A stretch of 64,000 bases of DNA, from the NCBI RefSeq assembly GCF_036013935.1, contig NZ_CP107902.1, forward strand, positions 9,023,001-9,087,000. Reading direction: 5' to 3'. The notes beneath the pieces were generated by a model. That model saw only the letters and a list, made by a program, of their open reading frames with translations, was not told where the DNA came from and searched no databases. Origin of the DNA: Streptomyces sp. NBC_00461. Its GTDB lineage: Bacteria; Actinomycetota; Actinomycetes; Streptomycetales; Streptomycetaceae. Both the position numbers and the translations under genes were made by a program. The first letter of the stretch is position 1, and each line of letters starts with the position of its first letter. Below, piece by piece: positions 1 through 9,941 of this stretch.

Positions 1-144
1 CGGGTCGGGAAGCAGCGTGTACGGGACGGCAGCGAGGGCTGCACCCTTTAAGAACCGTCGCCTGGTGGTGCCCGGTCTTGCCCGTTCCATGAAGCCGCGC
101 CTTTCGGTCAGTGGGTGTGGCTCAGCTCGATCCGCGGGTGGGGC
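1..144. other. gene-free left edge
   Basis: No open frame with Streptomyces-like codon use is visible here. This is the 3' side of the formamidase gene. I see no convincing terminator hairpin. Confidence 0.4.
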
Positions 145-1158
145 TCAGCCCTGCAGGGTCGCCGCGACCTCCCGCAGGTGCGTGTGCACCCCACGGTGAG
201 TCTCGCGCGCGGGCAGCCACTGTTTGCGGATCTTGGCCACGCACGTGTAGTTGGTGTCGCACACGTTGGCCAACGGTGACTCGACCGCCTGGGTCGCGAA
301 CTGGTACGCGTCCAGCTCGCTGAAGCCGTAGTCGCGCACCAGCCAATGCACCAGGTCGAGCTGGGATATCCGGAACGCGTCCTCCAACGGGCGTGCCGAT
401 CCCGTCGAGATGATGTGCGTGTCCGACTCGATGCGCGGCCATGGTGTGGCGAGCCCCTTGAGCAACTCGACGATCGCCACGGTGTTCATCGCGCACTCGA
501 CGGCGACGCCACAGGTCTCGCCCTCACCCTGCCGGGCGTGTCCGTCGCCCAGGCTGAGCAGCGCGCCCTCCACGTTCACCCCGAGGTAGCAGGTGACGCC
601 GGCCCGCATCTCGGGCGTGTCCATGTTGCCGCCGTGCGCGTCGGGCACCAGGGCCGAGCGGACCTCGAGATTGGCAGGGGCCACCCCCACGGTGCCGTGC
701 ATGGGGTCCATGGGCAGCTCGGCCTCGATGTCGCTGTCATGGGCCCGGAACAGCGCCGTGCGTCGGGTCCGGTCGAGCTGCCAGATCCACACGGTCTCCG
801 GCAGCGGTGGCTGCAGTGTGGCCGTGGTGTGTGTGGAGGTGAGCGCGCCGAACAGGGGGACCGTGGTGGACGCGGCCCAGTCACGCGCCGGTTCGACCGA
901 CACGAAGTGCACCGCGACCGTGTCACCCGGTTCGGCGCCTTCGACGTGGAAGGGGCCGGTCTGCGGATTGAGGAAGGGGAACTCGCATACCTCGGACACC
1001 AGGTCCTTCTCGGACCGCACCCGCCCGGCGAAGCAGTCCTCCGTGTACACGTCGAGGACCGTGCCGGGCGCGATGCGCGCCACGGGGGGTGCCCCGCCGA
1101 AGGTCCAGGCGTACTCGTTCGGTTCGGGCCGGACGGTCAGGATCCGGGGGTCGCTCAT
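145..1158 (-). CDS. acetamidase/formamidase family protein
   Basis: This 337-residue protein belongs to the FmdA/AmdA family, cytoplasmic enzymes that hydrolyse formamide or short amides to ammonia and the acid. The family signature is visible: an N-terminal beta-rich half containing GDTVAVHFVSVEP, a central MDPMHGTVGVAP segment, and a C-terminal HIISTGSARPLEDAFRIS region. The frame stays open upstream to 1290, but ATG 1158 is chosen because it overlaps the permease stop as ATGA and gives the usual family start. It is translationally coupled to the permease gene, which suggests uptake and hydrolysis of the same amide or nitrogen compound. The substrate is inferred from the family only. Confidence 0.85.
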   Translation of the reverse strand: MSDPRILTVRPEPNEYAWTFGGAPPVARIAPGTVLDVYTEDCFAGRVRSEKDLVSEVCEFPFLNPQTGPFHVEGAEPGDTVAVHFVSVEPARDWAASTTVPLFGALTSTHTTATLQPPLPETVWIWQLDRTRRTALFRAHDSDIEAELPMDPMHGTVGVAPANLEVRSALVPDAHGGNMDTPEMRAGVTCYLGVNVEGALLSLGDGHARQGEGETCGVAVECAMNTVAIVELLKGLATPWPRIESDTHIISTGSARPLEDAFRISQLDLVHWLVRDYGFSELDAYQFATQAVESPLANVCDTNYTCVAKIRKQWLPARETHRGVHTHLREVAATLQG

Positions 1159-2638
1159 GGGCGCGCTGCTCCGTTCTGCGAAAGGCCGGTGGGGGAGGGG
1201 TCGTCGAGGTGGACACGGGCGGTCTCGGCTATACGTCCGGGATGCCGCCGCATCAGCACCAGCAGCACCACGACACCGGCGGCCATCCACACTCCGACGA
1301 TCGGCCCGGCGTACGACACCGGGGCGGTCAGCTCGGTGACGAAGTCGAAGACGGGCAGGCCCGCCGCGGTGAGCAGCGCGGGTACGAACGCGGCGATGCC
1401 GAGCAGGGGCAGCAGCAGCTGCCGTACCGGTTTGAGCAACTCCCGTCTGCGGCGCAGGAAATAGCCGGCGCAGGCGAGGTTCACCACGATGTAGACGCCG
1501 ATCACGACGGTGACGATCACCGTGGCGAGGAGCAGGAAGGCGGTCACCGGGTCATAGCCCAGCCCCAGTCCCAGCACGGCGCCGACCGCCACCACGCTCT
1601 GCACGGCGATTCCGGCGACGGGGGAGCGGTGCTTCGGATGGAGCGTCGCGAACAGGCGGGGCAGGACGTGGATACGGGCCAGGGCGAAGGCCGTGCGCGT
1701 GGAGACGGTGGCGCACGCGTTGGCGTTGGCGATCGTGGAGTTCACCACGGCGAGGAAGACCAGCACCCAGAACAGGCCGAACGACGCCCGCGCCACGCCC
1801 TCCCAGGACGCCTCGCCGGACGCCCCGAACGTCGCGAACCGGTCCGGCCCGAAGTACACCGTCATGGCGTAGGTCGTGACCACGTAGAAGAGGCCGATCC
1901 CGAGGGCCGCGCCGAGGACCGCGCGGTGCATCGTCCGACGCGGGTCGCGCGTCTCCTCGGCGAGCGGTGCCGCCGCCTCGAATCCGGCGAAGGCCAGCAC
2001 GGTGTACACCGACCCGGCGAAGACCCCGCTGACTCCTTGGTATCCTCCGCCGTGTGTGAAGTGCCGAACACCGAAAGGGTGTTGTCCCCGCCCGCCTTGC
2101 CGATCAGCCAGACGGCGAACACAAGGAAGACGAGGACCTCGAAGATTCCGAGGACGGTGCCGAAGCGGGCCGAGGCCCGCACGCCGAAGTACCCCGTCGC
2201 CGCGATGATCACGGCACCCGCGAGCGCCCACGGCCACCACAGGTCCGCCGGATACGAGGACCATTCCAAGTGCAGCGTGTCCGCCGTCGTGAAGCCGAGC
2301 TGCAGAAGCAGCAGCGGCGGGACCAGCGCCTCCACGAACACGTAGCCCCAGCCGACGAGGAAACCGACAGCAGGGTGCAGCCCCTGCGCCGCATACGTGG
2401 ACACCGAGCCCGCGGCCGGCAGTTCCCTTGCCAGTTCGGCCACGCACGACGCGGTGAACAGACAGGCCACCAGCGCGATCAGCACGGCGAGTGGCAGGCT
2501 CCCGCCGGCGAAGGCCGCACCGGACGGAATGGATGCGGCGACCGCGGCAGCCGGAGCCATGGCGGTGACGCTCTGGAACAGGACCTCGCGCAGCCCGATC
2601 GCGTCGCGCCTGAGACCTACCGCCACATCCCCCGACAT
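1155..2638 (-). pseudogene. APC-family amino acid permease, frameshifted
   Basis: Two overlapping frames together encode one APC-superfamily permease of about 494 residues with roughly 12 membrane segments. The N-terminal part starts at ATG 2638 behind a GAGGGGG ribosome-binding site. It is clearly permease up to GDNTLSVFGTSHTA, near 2050. The C-terminal part resumes one frame over with GGYQGVSGVFAGSVY and runs to 1155. Restoring one base at about 2050-2056 joins the halves exactly, so a single-base deletion (or an assembly error) is the simplest explanation. Both halves keep normal coding bias, so the lesion is recent or artificial. The stop overlaps the formamidase start. Confidence 0.85.
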
Positions 2639-2820
2639 GTGAATCCCCCTCAATTCACGCCGACATGCCAAGACACCGCCCGACTCGACGGGTGCGTCTC
2701 GCGTGATTCACGGTACGGCGCCTGCGAGTTGGGCAGAAGGGCGCGACGTGCTTCGGTGGACGACACCGTCGATGTGGAAAACCTGGCCACCCACATGGGT
2801 GAAGCCGGCGCCGGCGGCAC

Positions 2821-3372
2821 CTAGCGCGTGCGGCGCAGGCTCGCCGAGAGATGGTGCTGCAACGGGCGGCCGACCGCGGCCAGATCGAAGGCGAACGTGA
2901 GTGTGTCGCCGTCGGTCAGGGTGTAGCGGCGACGGGTGGCGTCGACCTGCTTGGCGGTGGGGGTCAGGGCCACCTCATGGGTGGAGAGGACGACCGACTC
3001 CGTCGTCGCACGGCCCACCGCGATCTCCGCGATGCCGGTGGGCTGGGTGATCAGTGCCTCCACCCGGCCGTCGGGCTGAAGCCGCCACCACCCGCTCTCC
3101 CGGGCCGCCGGACGCAACGGAGCGTCGTTGGCGTCGAGCAGCCAGGCCCGGGCCTCGTAACGGAGGAAGGGGCGGCCGTCGTGACTGAAGGCCACCTCCT
3201 GCGCGTACGCGAAATCCCCGGCGAGCGTCGGATACCCGCCCTGACCACGGCCGTGCCAGGTGCCCAGGAGACCGAGCACCGGCGCGAGCAGCGCGTGCGG
3301 TGCGGGAGCCGCGTCCGGCCGGTGACTGTCGGGGTACGGGTGCTCGGGTGCGGGGGCGAAGGGGTCGAACAC
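2821..3372 (-). CDS. nitrobindin-like heme-binding beta-barrel protein (FABP family)
   Basis: This 183-residue protein matches the bacterial nitrobindin/THAP4-like family, small beta-barrels that bind ferric heme and react with NO or peroxynitrite. The hallmark [13 protein letters not shown] loop (GxWxGxG) lies near residue 37. The C-terminal [13 protein letters not shown] segment holds the His expected to ligate heme. The start is GTG 3372 with GAGGAG seven bases upstream. It is a single gene transcribed toward the permease operon but separated from it by 182 bp. The region around its start is tandemly duplicated (see 3371-3454). Confidence 0.85.
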   Translation of the reverse strand: MFDPFAPAPEHPYPDSHRPDAAPAPHALLAPVLGLLGTWHGRGQGGYPTLAGDFAYAQEVAFSHDGRPFLRYEARAWLLDANDAPLRPAARESGWWRLQPDGRVEALITQPTGIAEIAVGRATTESVVLSTHEVALTPTAKQVDATRRRYTLTDGDTLTFAFDLAAVGRPLQHHLSASLRRTR

Positions 3373-3454
3373 GGTTGCGCTCCTCGGGTGGTGACGGTGC
3401 CGTTGCCGGGCAACGGTTGCGCACCTCGTGTGGTGCCGCTGCCGCTGCCGGGCG
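3371..3454. repeat. 42-bp tandem duplication of a ribosome-binding site/start region
   Basis: Two adjacent copies (3371-3412 and 3413-3454) begin with ACGGTTGCGC and differ at about five positions. The copy next to the gene carries the working GAGGAG and GTG start of the nitrobindin gene. The distal copy carries a decayed equivalent with GAGGTG, so this looks like a local slippage duplication of the translation start region. Confidence 0.8.
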
Positions 3455-3591
3455 AAAGCGTAGAGCGCGCACGGGGCGTCGGTGCGGAAGAACAGGTTCG
3501 GCCGATCGAGGCGCGTACGCGATGCCGGTCGGTCCGGGCAACGTGCGGCTGCGCCCGACCCGTCCGCCGTACGGCCTCGCGGGTGTCGGGA

Positions 3592-4800
3592 TCAGGCCCT
3601 TTCGGCCACCGCCGCCGGATCGTCAAGGACCGCCCGCACCACCGAGTGCGCCGCCCCCAGCAGCGGTCCCTCGGGGCCCAGCCGCGACACGGACACCGGG
3701 CAGGGCGGACCCGCCGTGCGCCGGTCCAACTCGGCCTCCAGTGACGGAAGCAGCCAGGGTGCGAGCCCGGCCAGCGCGCCGCCCAGCACCACGCTCTCGG
3801 GGTCCAGCAGATTGACCGCCCCGGTCAGCGCGATGCCCAGCGCGGTACCGGCGACGCGCAGCGCACCCCGTACGTCCTCGTCGCCCTCGGCGGCCCGGCC
3901 CGCGAGCAGCCCGACGCGGTCCTCACCCGGTTCCAGGCCGGCGGCACGCAGCACCGCCTCCTCACCGGCGTACTGCTCCAGACAGCCGCGCCCGCCGCAC
4001 GGGCACGCGGGCCCCTCCGGCTGCACCGGCACATGTCCCAGCTCGCCCGCGAAACCACGCGTCCCGCGAAGCAGCCCCCCGGCCACGACGACCGCCGCGC
4101 CGATGCCGATCTCCGCGGACACGTGCAGGAAGTCGCGGGGAGTGCTCTCGCCGAGCCAGAGTTCGGCAAGAGCACCGAAGTTGGCCTCGTTGTCGACGGT
4201 CAGCGGGATGCCGGTGGACAGCAGCGCACCGACGTCCGTGTCGTGCCAGTCGAGGTTCGGGGCCCGTACGACGGTACGGGCGTCGCGCGCCACCAGGCCC
4301 GGCACGGCCAGCGCGAGCCCCGCGGGCCACAGGCCTTCGCGGTCCGCCTCCGCGACGACCCGGCGCACCAGTCCGGTCAGCTCCTCGATCACCGGCTGAG
4401 GGGAGCGGCCACGGTTCGCGCGATGCCGTACGGCTCGCGAACGCACCTGGCCGCGCAGGTCGACAGCGCAGACCGCGAGATGGTCGACGCCGATCTCGGC
4501 GCCGATGCCGGCGGGGCCGCGTCCGCTGACGGCGAGCGCCGAGCCGGGACGGCCCACCCGCCCGGGCCGCTCCGGGCCCAGCTCCTCCAGCAGCCCGGTG
4601 CGTATGAGCTCGTCGACGAGGGTCGACACCGCCGCCCGGGTCAGCCCGATGCGCGAGGAGACGGCCGCCCGGGAGAGCGGTCCCTCGGCGCTGACGGCGT
4701 GCATCACCCGGGCGAGATTGCGGCGGCGCATGCCTTGCTGGGTGTCGGGCAGCACCCGGCCCGGGCCGGCCGGATGCGCCTCGTGCAGCGGTGCGGTCAT
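3592..4800 (-). CDS. ROK-family transcriptional repressor, probable xylose repressor
   Basis: This 402-residue ROK protein has an N-terminal winged helix (about residues 25-85; SRAAVSSRIGLTRAAVSTLVDEL is the helix-turn-helix) followed by a sugar-kinase-like ROK domain. Visible ROK features are ELGHVPVQPEG and the zinc-binding CPCGGRGCLEQY motif. The start is 10 bp after the xylB stop, so xylB and this gene form one operon, divergent from xylA. The family and location make it the likely XylR that represses both directions until xylose or a derivative binds. The effector is inferred. Confidence 0.9.
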   Translation of the reverse strand: MTAPLHEAHPAGPGRVLPDTQQGMRRRNLARVMHAVSAEGPLSRAAVSSRIGLTRAAVSTLVDELIRTGLLEELGPERPGRVGRPGSALAVSGRGPAGIGAEIGVDHLAVCAVDLRGQVRSRAVRHRANRGRSPQPVIEELTGLVRRVVAEADREGLWPAGLALAVPGLVARDARTVVRAPNLDWHDTDVGALLSTGIPLTVDNEANFGALAELWLGESTPRDFLHVSAEIGIGAAVVVAGGLLRGTRGFAGELGHVPVQPEGPACPCGGRGCLEQYAGEEAVLRAAGLEPGEDRVGLLAGRAAEGDEDVRGALRVAGTALGIALTGAVNLLDPESVVLGGALAGLAPWLLPSLEAELDRRTAGPPCPVSVSRLGPEGPLLGAAHSVVRAVLDDPAAVAERA

Positions 4801-4810
4801 GCCCCCGTCC

Positions 4811-6256
4811 TCAAAGGCTCTCGGTGCTCCGCTCCAGCAGCGGGGCCGCGTCGGAGAGTACCCCGGCGATCCTCGCCAGCGTCTCCTCGTCCCGCTCCAC
4901 CGCCTCCAGCACCGGGCCCGCGGCGGTGTTCCAGCGCCGTGCGACCGCGGCCGGATCCTCGCCGGTCAGCAGGCCCGCTGCCTGCGCCGCCGCGCCGAGC
5001 GCGACCAGCTCCTTGGCCTCCGGGACCTGGACCGGGCGGCCCGACAGCCGCCGCACGGTCTGCTGCCATGCCGTGCCCCGGGCGCCACCGCCGATCAGCA
5101 GCAGAGGGACCGAGCGGTCCGCGTCCTCGTCGAGGACCAGGTCGAGCGCGCCGAGCAGCGAGTGCACGGCACCGTCGTAGGCGGCCTGCAGCAGCTGTCC
5201 TCCGGTGGTGTCGTGGCGCAGGCCGTGCAGCAGACCGGAGGCGCTCGGCAGGTTGGGGGTGCGTTCGCCGTCCAGGTAGGGCAGGAGCGTGACGCCGGAG
5301 ACGGGTTCCACGGCCTCGCGGTCCAGGCCCAGCAGCGTCGCGACACGGTCGACGGCGAGCGTGCAGTTCAGCGTGCAGGCCAGCGGCAGCCAGTCCCCGT
5401 GGGCGTCGGCGAAGCCCGCGACCGTGCCGGTCGGGTCGGCGGGGCGCCGCTTGGAGACGGCGTAGACCGTGCCCGACGTGCCGAGGCTGAGCACCGGCGT
5501 CCCCGGACGCAGCCCGAGTCCGAGCGCGGCGGCGGCGTTGTCCCCCGTCCCCGGAGCGACCAGGGTGCCCTTGGAGAACGGCAGGTCGTGGCTGTCGCGC
5601 ACCGTGCCCGCCATCTCGCCGGGCCGGACCACCCGGGGCAGCAGCGCCGGATCGAGTCCCACATGCGCGAGGATCTCCTCGTCGTACGACTCCGTTCCGG
5701 ACGCCCACCAGCCCGTCCCTGAGACGTCGCCGCGGTCGGTGGTGCCTTCCCCGGTCAGGCGCTCGGTGAGGTAGTCGTGGGGCAGGCGCACCGCCTTGGC
5801 CGCGCGCACCGCGTCCGGTTCGTTCTCCGCCAGCCAGGCCCACTTCGTGACCGTGAAGGACGGGCCGGGCACGCTTCCGGTGCGCTCCGCCCATGCCTTC
5901 GGGCCGCCCAGCTCCTCGACGAGACGGCGCGCCTGTGGCGCCGATCGCACGTCGTTCCACAGCAGCGCCGGGCGCACCGGCTCGCCCCGCCCGTCCAGCG
6001 TGACGAGGCCGTGCTGCTGACCGCCGATCGACACCGCTGCGGCCTCGTGCGCCGCATCGCCGCACTGGCGCAGGGCCTCGCACAGGGCGTCCCACCACTG
6101 GCGCGGGTCGCTCTCGCGGCCGGCCCCGGAGGAGACGGTGTGCGGTGCCTGACCGCTCGCGACGACCTGCCCGGTGGCGGCGTCGACGACGAGCGCCTTG
6201 GTGGACTGGGTGGACGTGTCCACGCCGACGACGAGCGGACCCTCGGCTGCTGACAT
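4811..6256 (-). CDS. xylB: xylulokinase
   Basis: This FGGY-family carbohydrate kinase of 481 residues phosphorylates D-xylulose to xylulose 5-phosphate, the second step of xylose catabolism. Visible features are the N-terminal phosphate loop VGVDTSTQSTKALVV, the central GTGDNAAAALGLG, and the C-terminal ATP-site IGGGARGTAWQQ. The frame is open further upstream, but ATG 6256 has AGGGAGA before it and gives the family start. It is followed by the ROK repressor and is divergent from xylA, the classic Streptomyces xylose arrangement. Confidence 0.95.
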   Translation of the reverse strand: MSAAEGPLVVGVDTSTQSTKALVVDAATGQVVASGQAPHTVSSGAGRESDPRQWWDALCEALRQCGDAAHEAAAVSIGGQQHGLVTLDGRGEPVRPALLWNDVRSAPQARRLVEELGGPKAWAERTGSVPGPSFTVTKWAWLAENEPDAVRAAKAVRLPHDYLTERLTGEGTTDRGDVSGTGWWASGTESYDEEILAHVGLDPALLPRVVRPGEMAGTVRDSHDLPFSKGTLVAPGTGDNAAAALGLGLRPGTPVLSLGTSGTVYAVSKRRPADPTGTVAGFADAHGDWLPLACTLNCTLAVDRVATLLGLDREAVEPVSGVTLLPYLDGERTPNLPSASGLLHGLRHDTTGGQLLQAAYDGAVHSLLGALDLVLDEDADRSVPLLLIGGGARGTAWQQTVRRLSGRPVQVPEAKELVALGAAAQAAGLLTGEDPAAVARRWNTAAGPVLEAVERDEETLARIAGVLSDAAPLLERSTESL

Positions 6257-7583
<1,327 letters not shown>

Positions 7584-7681
7584 CGGGTGCACGCGCGCGT
7601 GCGGCGCTGAGCGATCTCCGTGCGGAATACTCCGGAATCATGCGGTCCGTGGCATGAATCCGTATCAAGTTCCGTACGGGG

Positions 7682-7708
7682 GTCGCCTCATGCCCGATGT
7701 GAGGCGAC
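7682..7708 (+). promoter_or_regulatory. perfect 9-bp inverted repeat just before a start codon
   Basis: GTCGCCTCA (7682-7690) and TGAGGCGAC (7700-7708) are separated by nine bases and end 10 bp before ATG 7719. No T-run follows. The structure would cover the translation start region of the proline-rich membrane protein gene. It could be an operator, or an mRNA hairpin that limits initiation. Confidence 0.5.
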
Positions 7709-7718
7709 TCTGGACGGT

Positions 7719-8255
7719 ATGGCCATGCCGCCCGTACCGCCCCAGCCGCCCGGGCCGCCGGGTGACACGCCGCCTCAGGGCGGCGGTTTCGGACCGCCCT
7801 CCGAAGGATTCGGCCCCGGTTACGGGGCGGGAGGGAGCTATGGCTCTCCTCCGGGCGGCGGCTACGGCCCCCCTCCGGGAGGCGGTGGAAACTACGGCCC
7901 CCCTCCTGGCGGCAACGAACCACCCACCTACGGTGGTTGGCAGCCACCGCCAGAACCGCCCAGGAGGCGACGCAGCCCGCTCGTCATCCTCCTGGTCGGC
8001 CTCGCGGCGGTCGCGGCCGTGGTCGTCGTCGTCCTCATGGCCTCCGGGAACGACGACTCGCCCAGCAAGAAGTCGCCCGCCGACAGCAGCCAGGGCACCG
8101 GCCGCTCGAAAGCACCGTCCCTCAGCATCCCGACCGAAATTCCGAGCGAGCTGCCCAGCGAACTGCCGTCGAAGTTGCCCAGCGAGCTGCCGAGCAGCAT
8201 CCCGAGCGACCTGGAATCGTTGATCCCTTCCCTGGGGGACGTCGAGTTGCCGTAA
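7719..8255 (+). CDS. proline/glycine-rich single-pass membrane protein of unknown function
   Basis: This 178-residue protein has three parts. An N-terminal Gly/Pro/Tyr-rich tail of about 85 residues contains repeated YGPPPGGG motifs. A cluster PPRRRR precedes one membrane helix (about residues 90-107, LVILLVGLAAVAAVVVVVL). The outer C-terminal tail has tandem PSELPSEL/PSKLPSEL repeats. The basic cluster before the helix predicts a cytoplasmic N-terminus. Such tails occur on many Streptomyces membrane proteins and give no function. Start choice is between ATG 7719 and ATG 7725, and neither has a clear ribosome-binding site because a hairpin lies just upstream. Confidence 0.65.
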   Translation: MAMPPVPPQPPGPPGDTPPQGGGFGPPSEGFGPGYGAGGSYGSPPGGGYGPPPGGGGNYGPPPGGNEPPTYGGWQPPPEPPRRRRSPLVILLVGLAAVAAVVVVVLMASGNDDSPSKKSPADSSQGTGRSKAPSLSIPTEIPSELPSELPSKLPSELPSSIPSDLESLIPSLGDVELP

Positions 8256-8271
8256 TGCGAGGTCAGGTGCT

Positions 8272-8603
8272 GTGCGGCAGGCGCACGTACGTCGCCGTCG
8301 TCTCGATCCCGCGTCGACCGTCCACACTCCGCAGGCCGAGCAGCCGCCCTTGCTGCGGCGGATCGCCGGATGGATACGCCCAGGCGGCAGGTTCGTGGCC
8401 ACCACCGGACACGGCGCCTGGACCGGGACCGATCAGAACTGGCTGGGTGGCGGGGCCCCGATGTGGTGGAGCCACGTGGACGCCGCCACCAACCGCGCCT
8501 GGATCACCGAAGCCGGGTTGACCGTGGAACACGAGGAGTTCCTGCCATAGGCGACTCAGGACACGCCCTGTTCTGGGCGCGGCGCCCCGCACAGCCGCTC
8601 TGA
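8272..8603 (+). pseudogene. SAM-dependent methyltransferase remnant
   Basis: The C-terminal part of a class I methyltransferase is recognisable: PPLLRRIAGWIRPGGRFVAT, then TGHGAWTGTDQNWLGGG and MWWSHVDAATNRAWITEAG. It ends at a TAG (8548-8550). The expected tail GDSGHALFWARR continues in another frame to 8603, so there is a one-base lesion near 8547. The N-terminal SAM-binding half is missing; upstream sequence is only weakly similar and then becomes the preceding gene. It is a decayed fragment. Confidence 0.75.
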
Positions 8604-8672
8604 GTGTTCGCTGCCCTCTTGCCGGTCCTCTTGCCGGTCCCCTTGCGGTGTCCGAGTCACCCGCGGTCCGTT

Positions 8673-9941
8673 TCAGGCGGGGTCCTCCCCGGGAGCCGGG
8701 TCGATCGAGGCAAGAGCCGTCGCGGGGTCCTGGCAGGCGGCTCCGGCGGGGACCCAGCGACCCCGCTCCTTCCGATACGGCCACCAACGCCCGTCCCGCC
8801 CCAGGCGCAGCTGGGCCGGTGTGCCGACGACCGTCCACCGGTTGTCCCGCGCCCGTAGCGACGGATGTTCGTCCTCGTCCCAGGCCGACTCCAGAACAGC
8901 ACGCGCGCGTGCGAGCGTTTCGCCCGTGACGGTCCACGTCTCCTCCAGGACGGACAGCGCGGCCGCCCCTCCGACGCGCCACGCGCGCGTGGCGCGCGTC
9001 AGACCCTCCCGGTCACGTCCCGACCCATCGGCCAGCCGGTCCGCCACAGTCCTCTCCGGTGCGCCTGCGGCGAGCCGGACGGCGTCCTGTGCGACCGTCA
9101 ACTCCGCTTCAGGAACCAATTGTTCCGGCCCGACACGCAGGGCATCGGCGAGCAGGTGATGTGCTTCGACGGCGGTCAGGGCGGCCAGGTATCGCAGGGC
9201 GGGCGGGTCCACGCCGGGGCCGGGAGGGGCGTCGGTGTCCAGGGGCGGTGGCATGCCGGGCTCCGGGGGCAGCTCCGGTGGAGTGGGCAGCGGCGGCAGG
9301 ACGGCGCCGGTCGCGTACGCCTCGGCGGCGTCCACCCCCTCCGGCCCGGAGGGCGCTTCGGACGGCCGGATGCTGCGGGCCTGCAGGGCGTCCAGCACGG
9401 CGCGTTCCTCCCGCCCGCGCATCAACAGCAGCACGAACGGATCCTGATCCAGCAGACGCGCCACCTGGTAGCACAGGGCCGCCGTGTGCGCGCAGTGGTC
9501 CCAGGCGCCGCAGTCGCACTCCGGCTCCATGTCGCCCATTCCCGGCAGCAGTTCGACACCAGCGGTCGCCGCGTCCTCCACCAGATGCGGCGGCATCTCG
9601 CGGTCCAGCAGCGCCGCCACGTGTCCCGCGCGCTCGACCGCCATGTCCAGGAAACGGTCCCACTGGTCGCCGTCCAGCTCCCCCAGCAGAACGTCGGCCC
9701 TGTGCACCGTGCGATCGCGGTCGCGGACCACGGCAGTGATGCGTCCCGGGCGCACTGACACCGCTCCCACGGCACCCGCACGCGCGAGACTGCGGCCCGC
9801 CTTCAGCTGCTGCAAGTCGAGTGCCCCGTCCTCCAGCGCCCTCAGCCAGGCCAGGCCCCACCACGTGTCCGCGAACCTCCGCCCGTGCGCGGGCGGCAGC
9901 GCGGCGAACGTGCGCTCCGTGTCCTTCGCGTGCCGGTTCAT
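8673..9941 (-). CDS. SWIM zinc-finger protein
   Basis: This 422-residue protein carries one SWIM zinc finger: CDCGAWDHCAH, fitting CxC...CxH, at about residues 145-155. A proline-rich linker (about 215-250) separates it from a C-terminal region with no domain I recognise. SWIM proteins bind DNA or protein and in bacteria are often paired with SNF2 ATPases. Here the start ATG 9941 overlaps the helicase stop as ATGA, so the two are translationally coupled and probably act together in DNA repair or remodelling. That function is inferred. Confidence 0.85.
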   Translation of the reverse strand: MNRHAKDTERTFAALPPAHGRRFADTWWGLAWLRALEDGALDLQQLKAGRSLARAGAVGAVSVRPGRITAVVRDRDRTVHRADVLLGELDGDQWDRFLDMAVERAGHVAALLDREMPPHLVEDAATAGVELLPGMGDMEPECDCGAWDHCAHTAALCYQVARLLDQDPFVLLLMRGREERAVLDALQARSIRPSEAPSGPEGVDAAEAYATGAVLPPLPTPPELPPEPGMPPPLDTDAPPGPGVDPPALRYLAALTAVEAHHLLADALRVGPEQLVPEAELTVAQDAVRLAAGAPERTVADRLADGSGRDREGLTRATRAWRVGGAAALSVLEETWTVTGETLARARAVLESAWDEDEHPSLRARDNRWTVVGTPAQLRLGRDGRWWPYRKERGRWVPAGAACQDPATALASIDPAPGEDPA

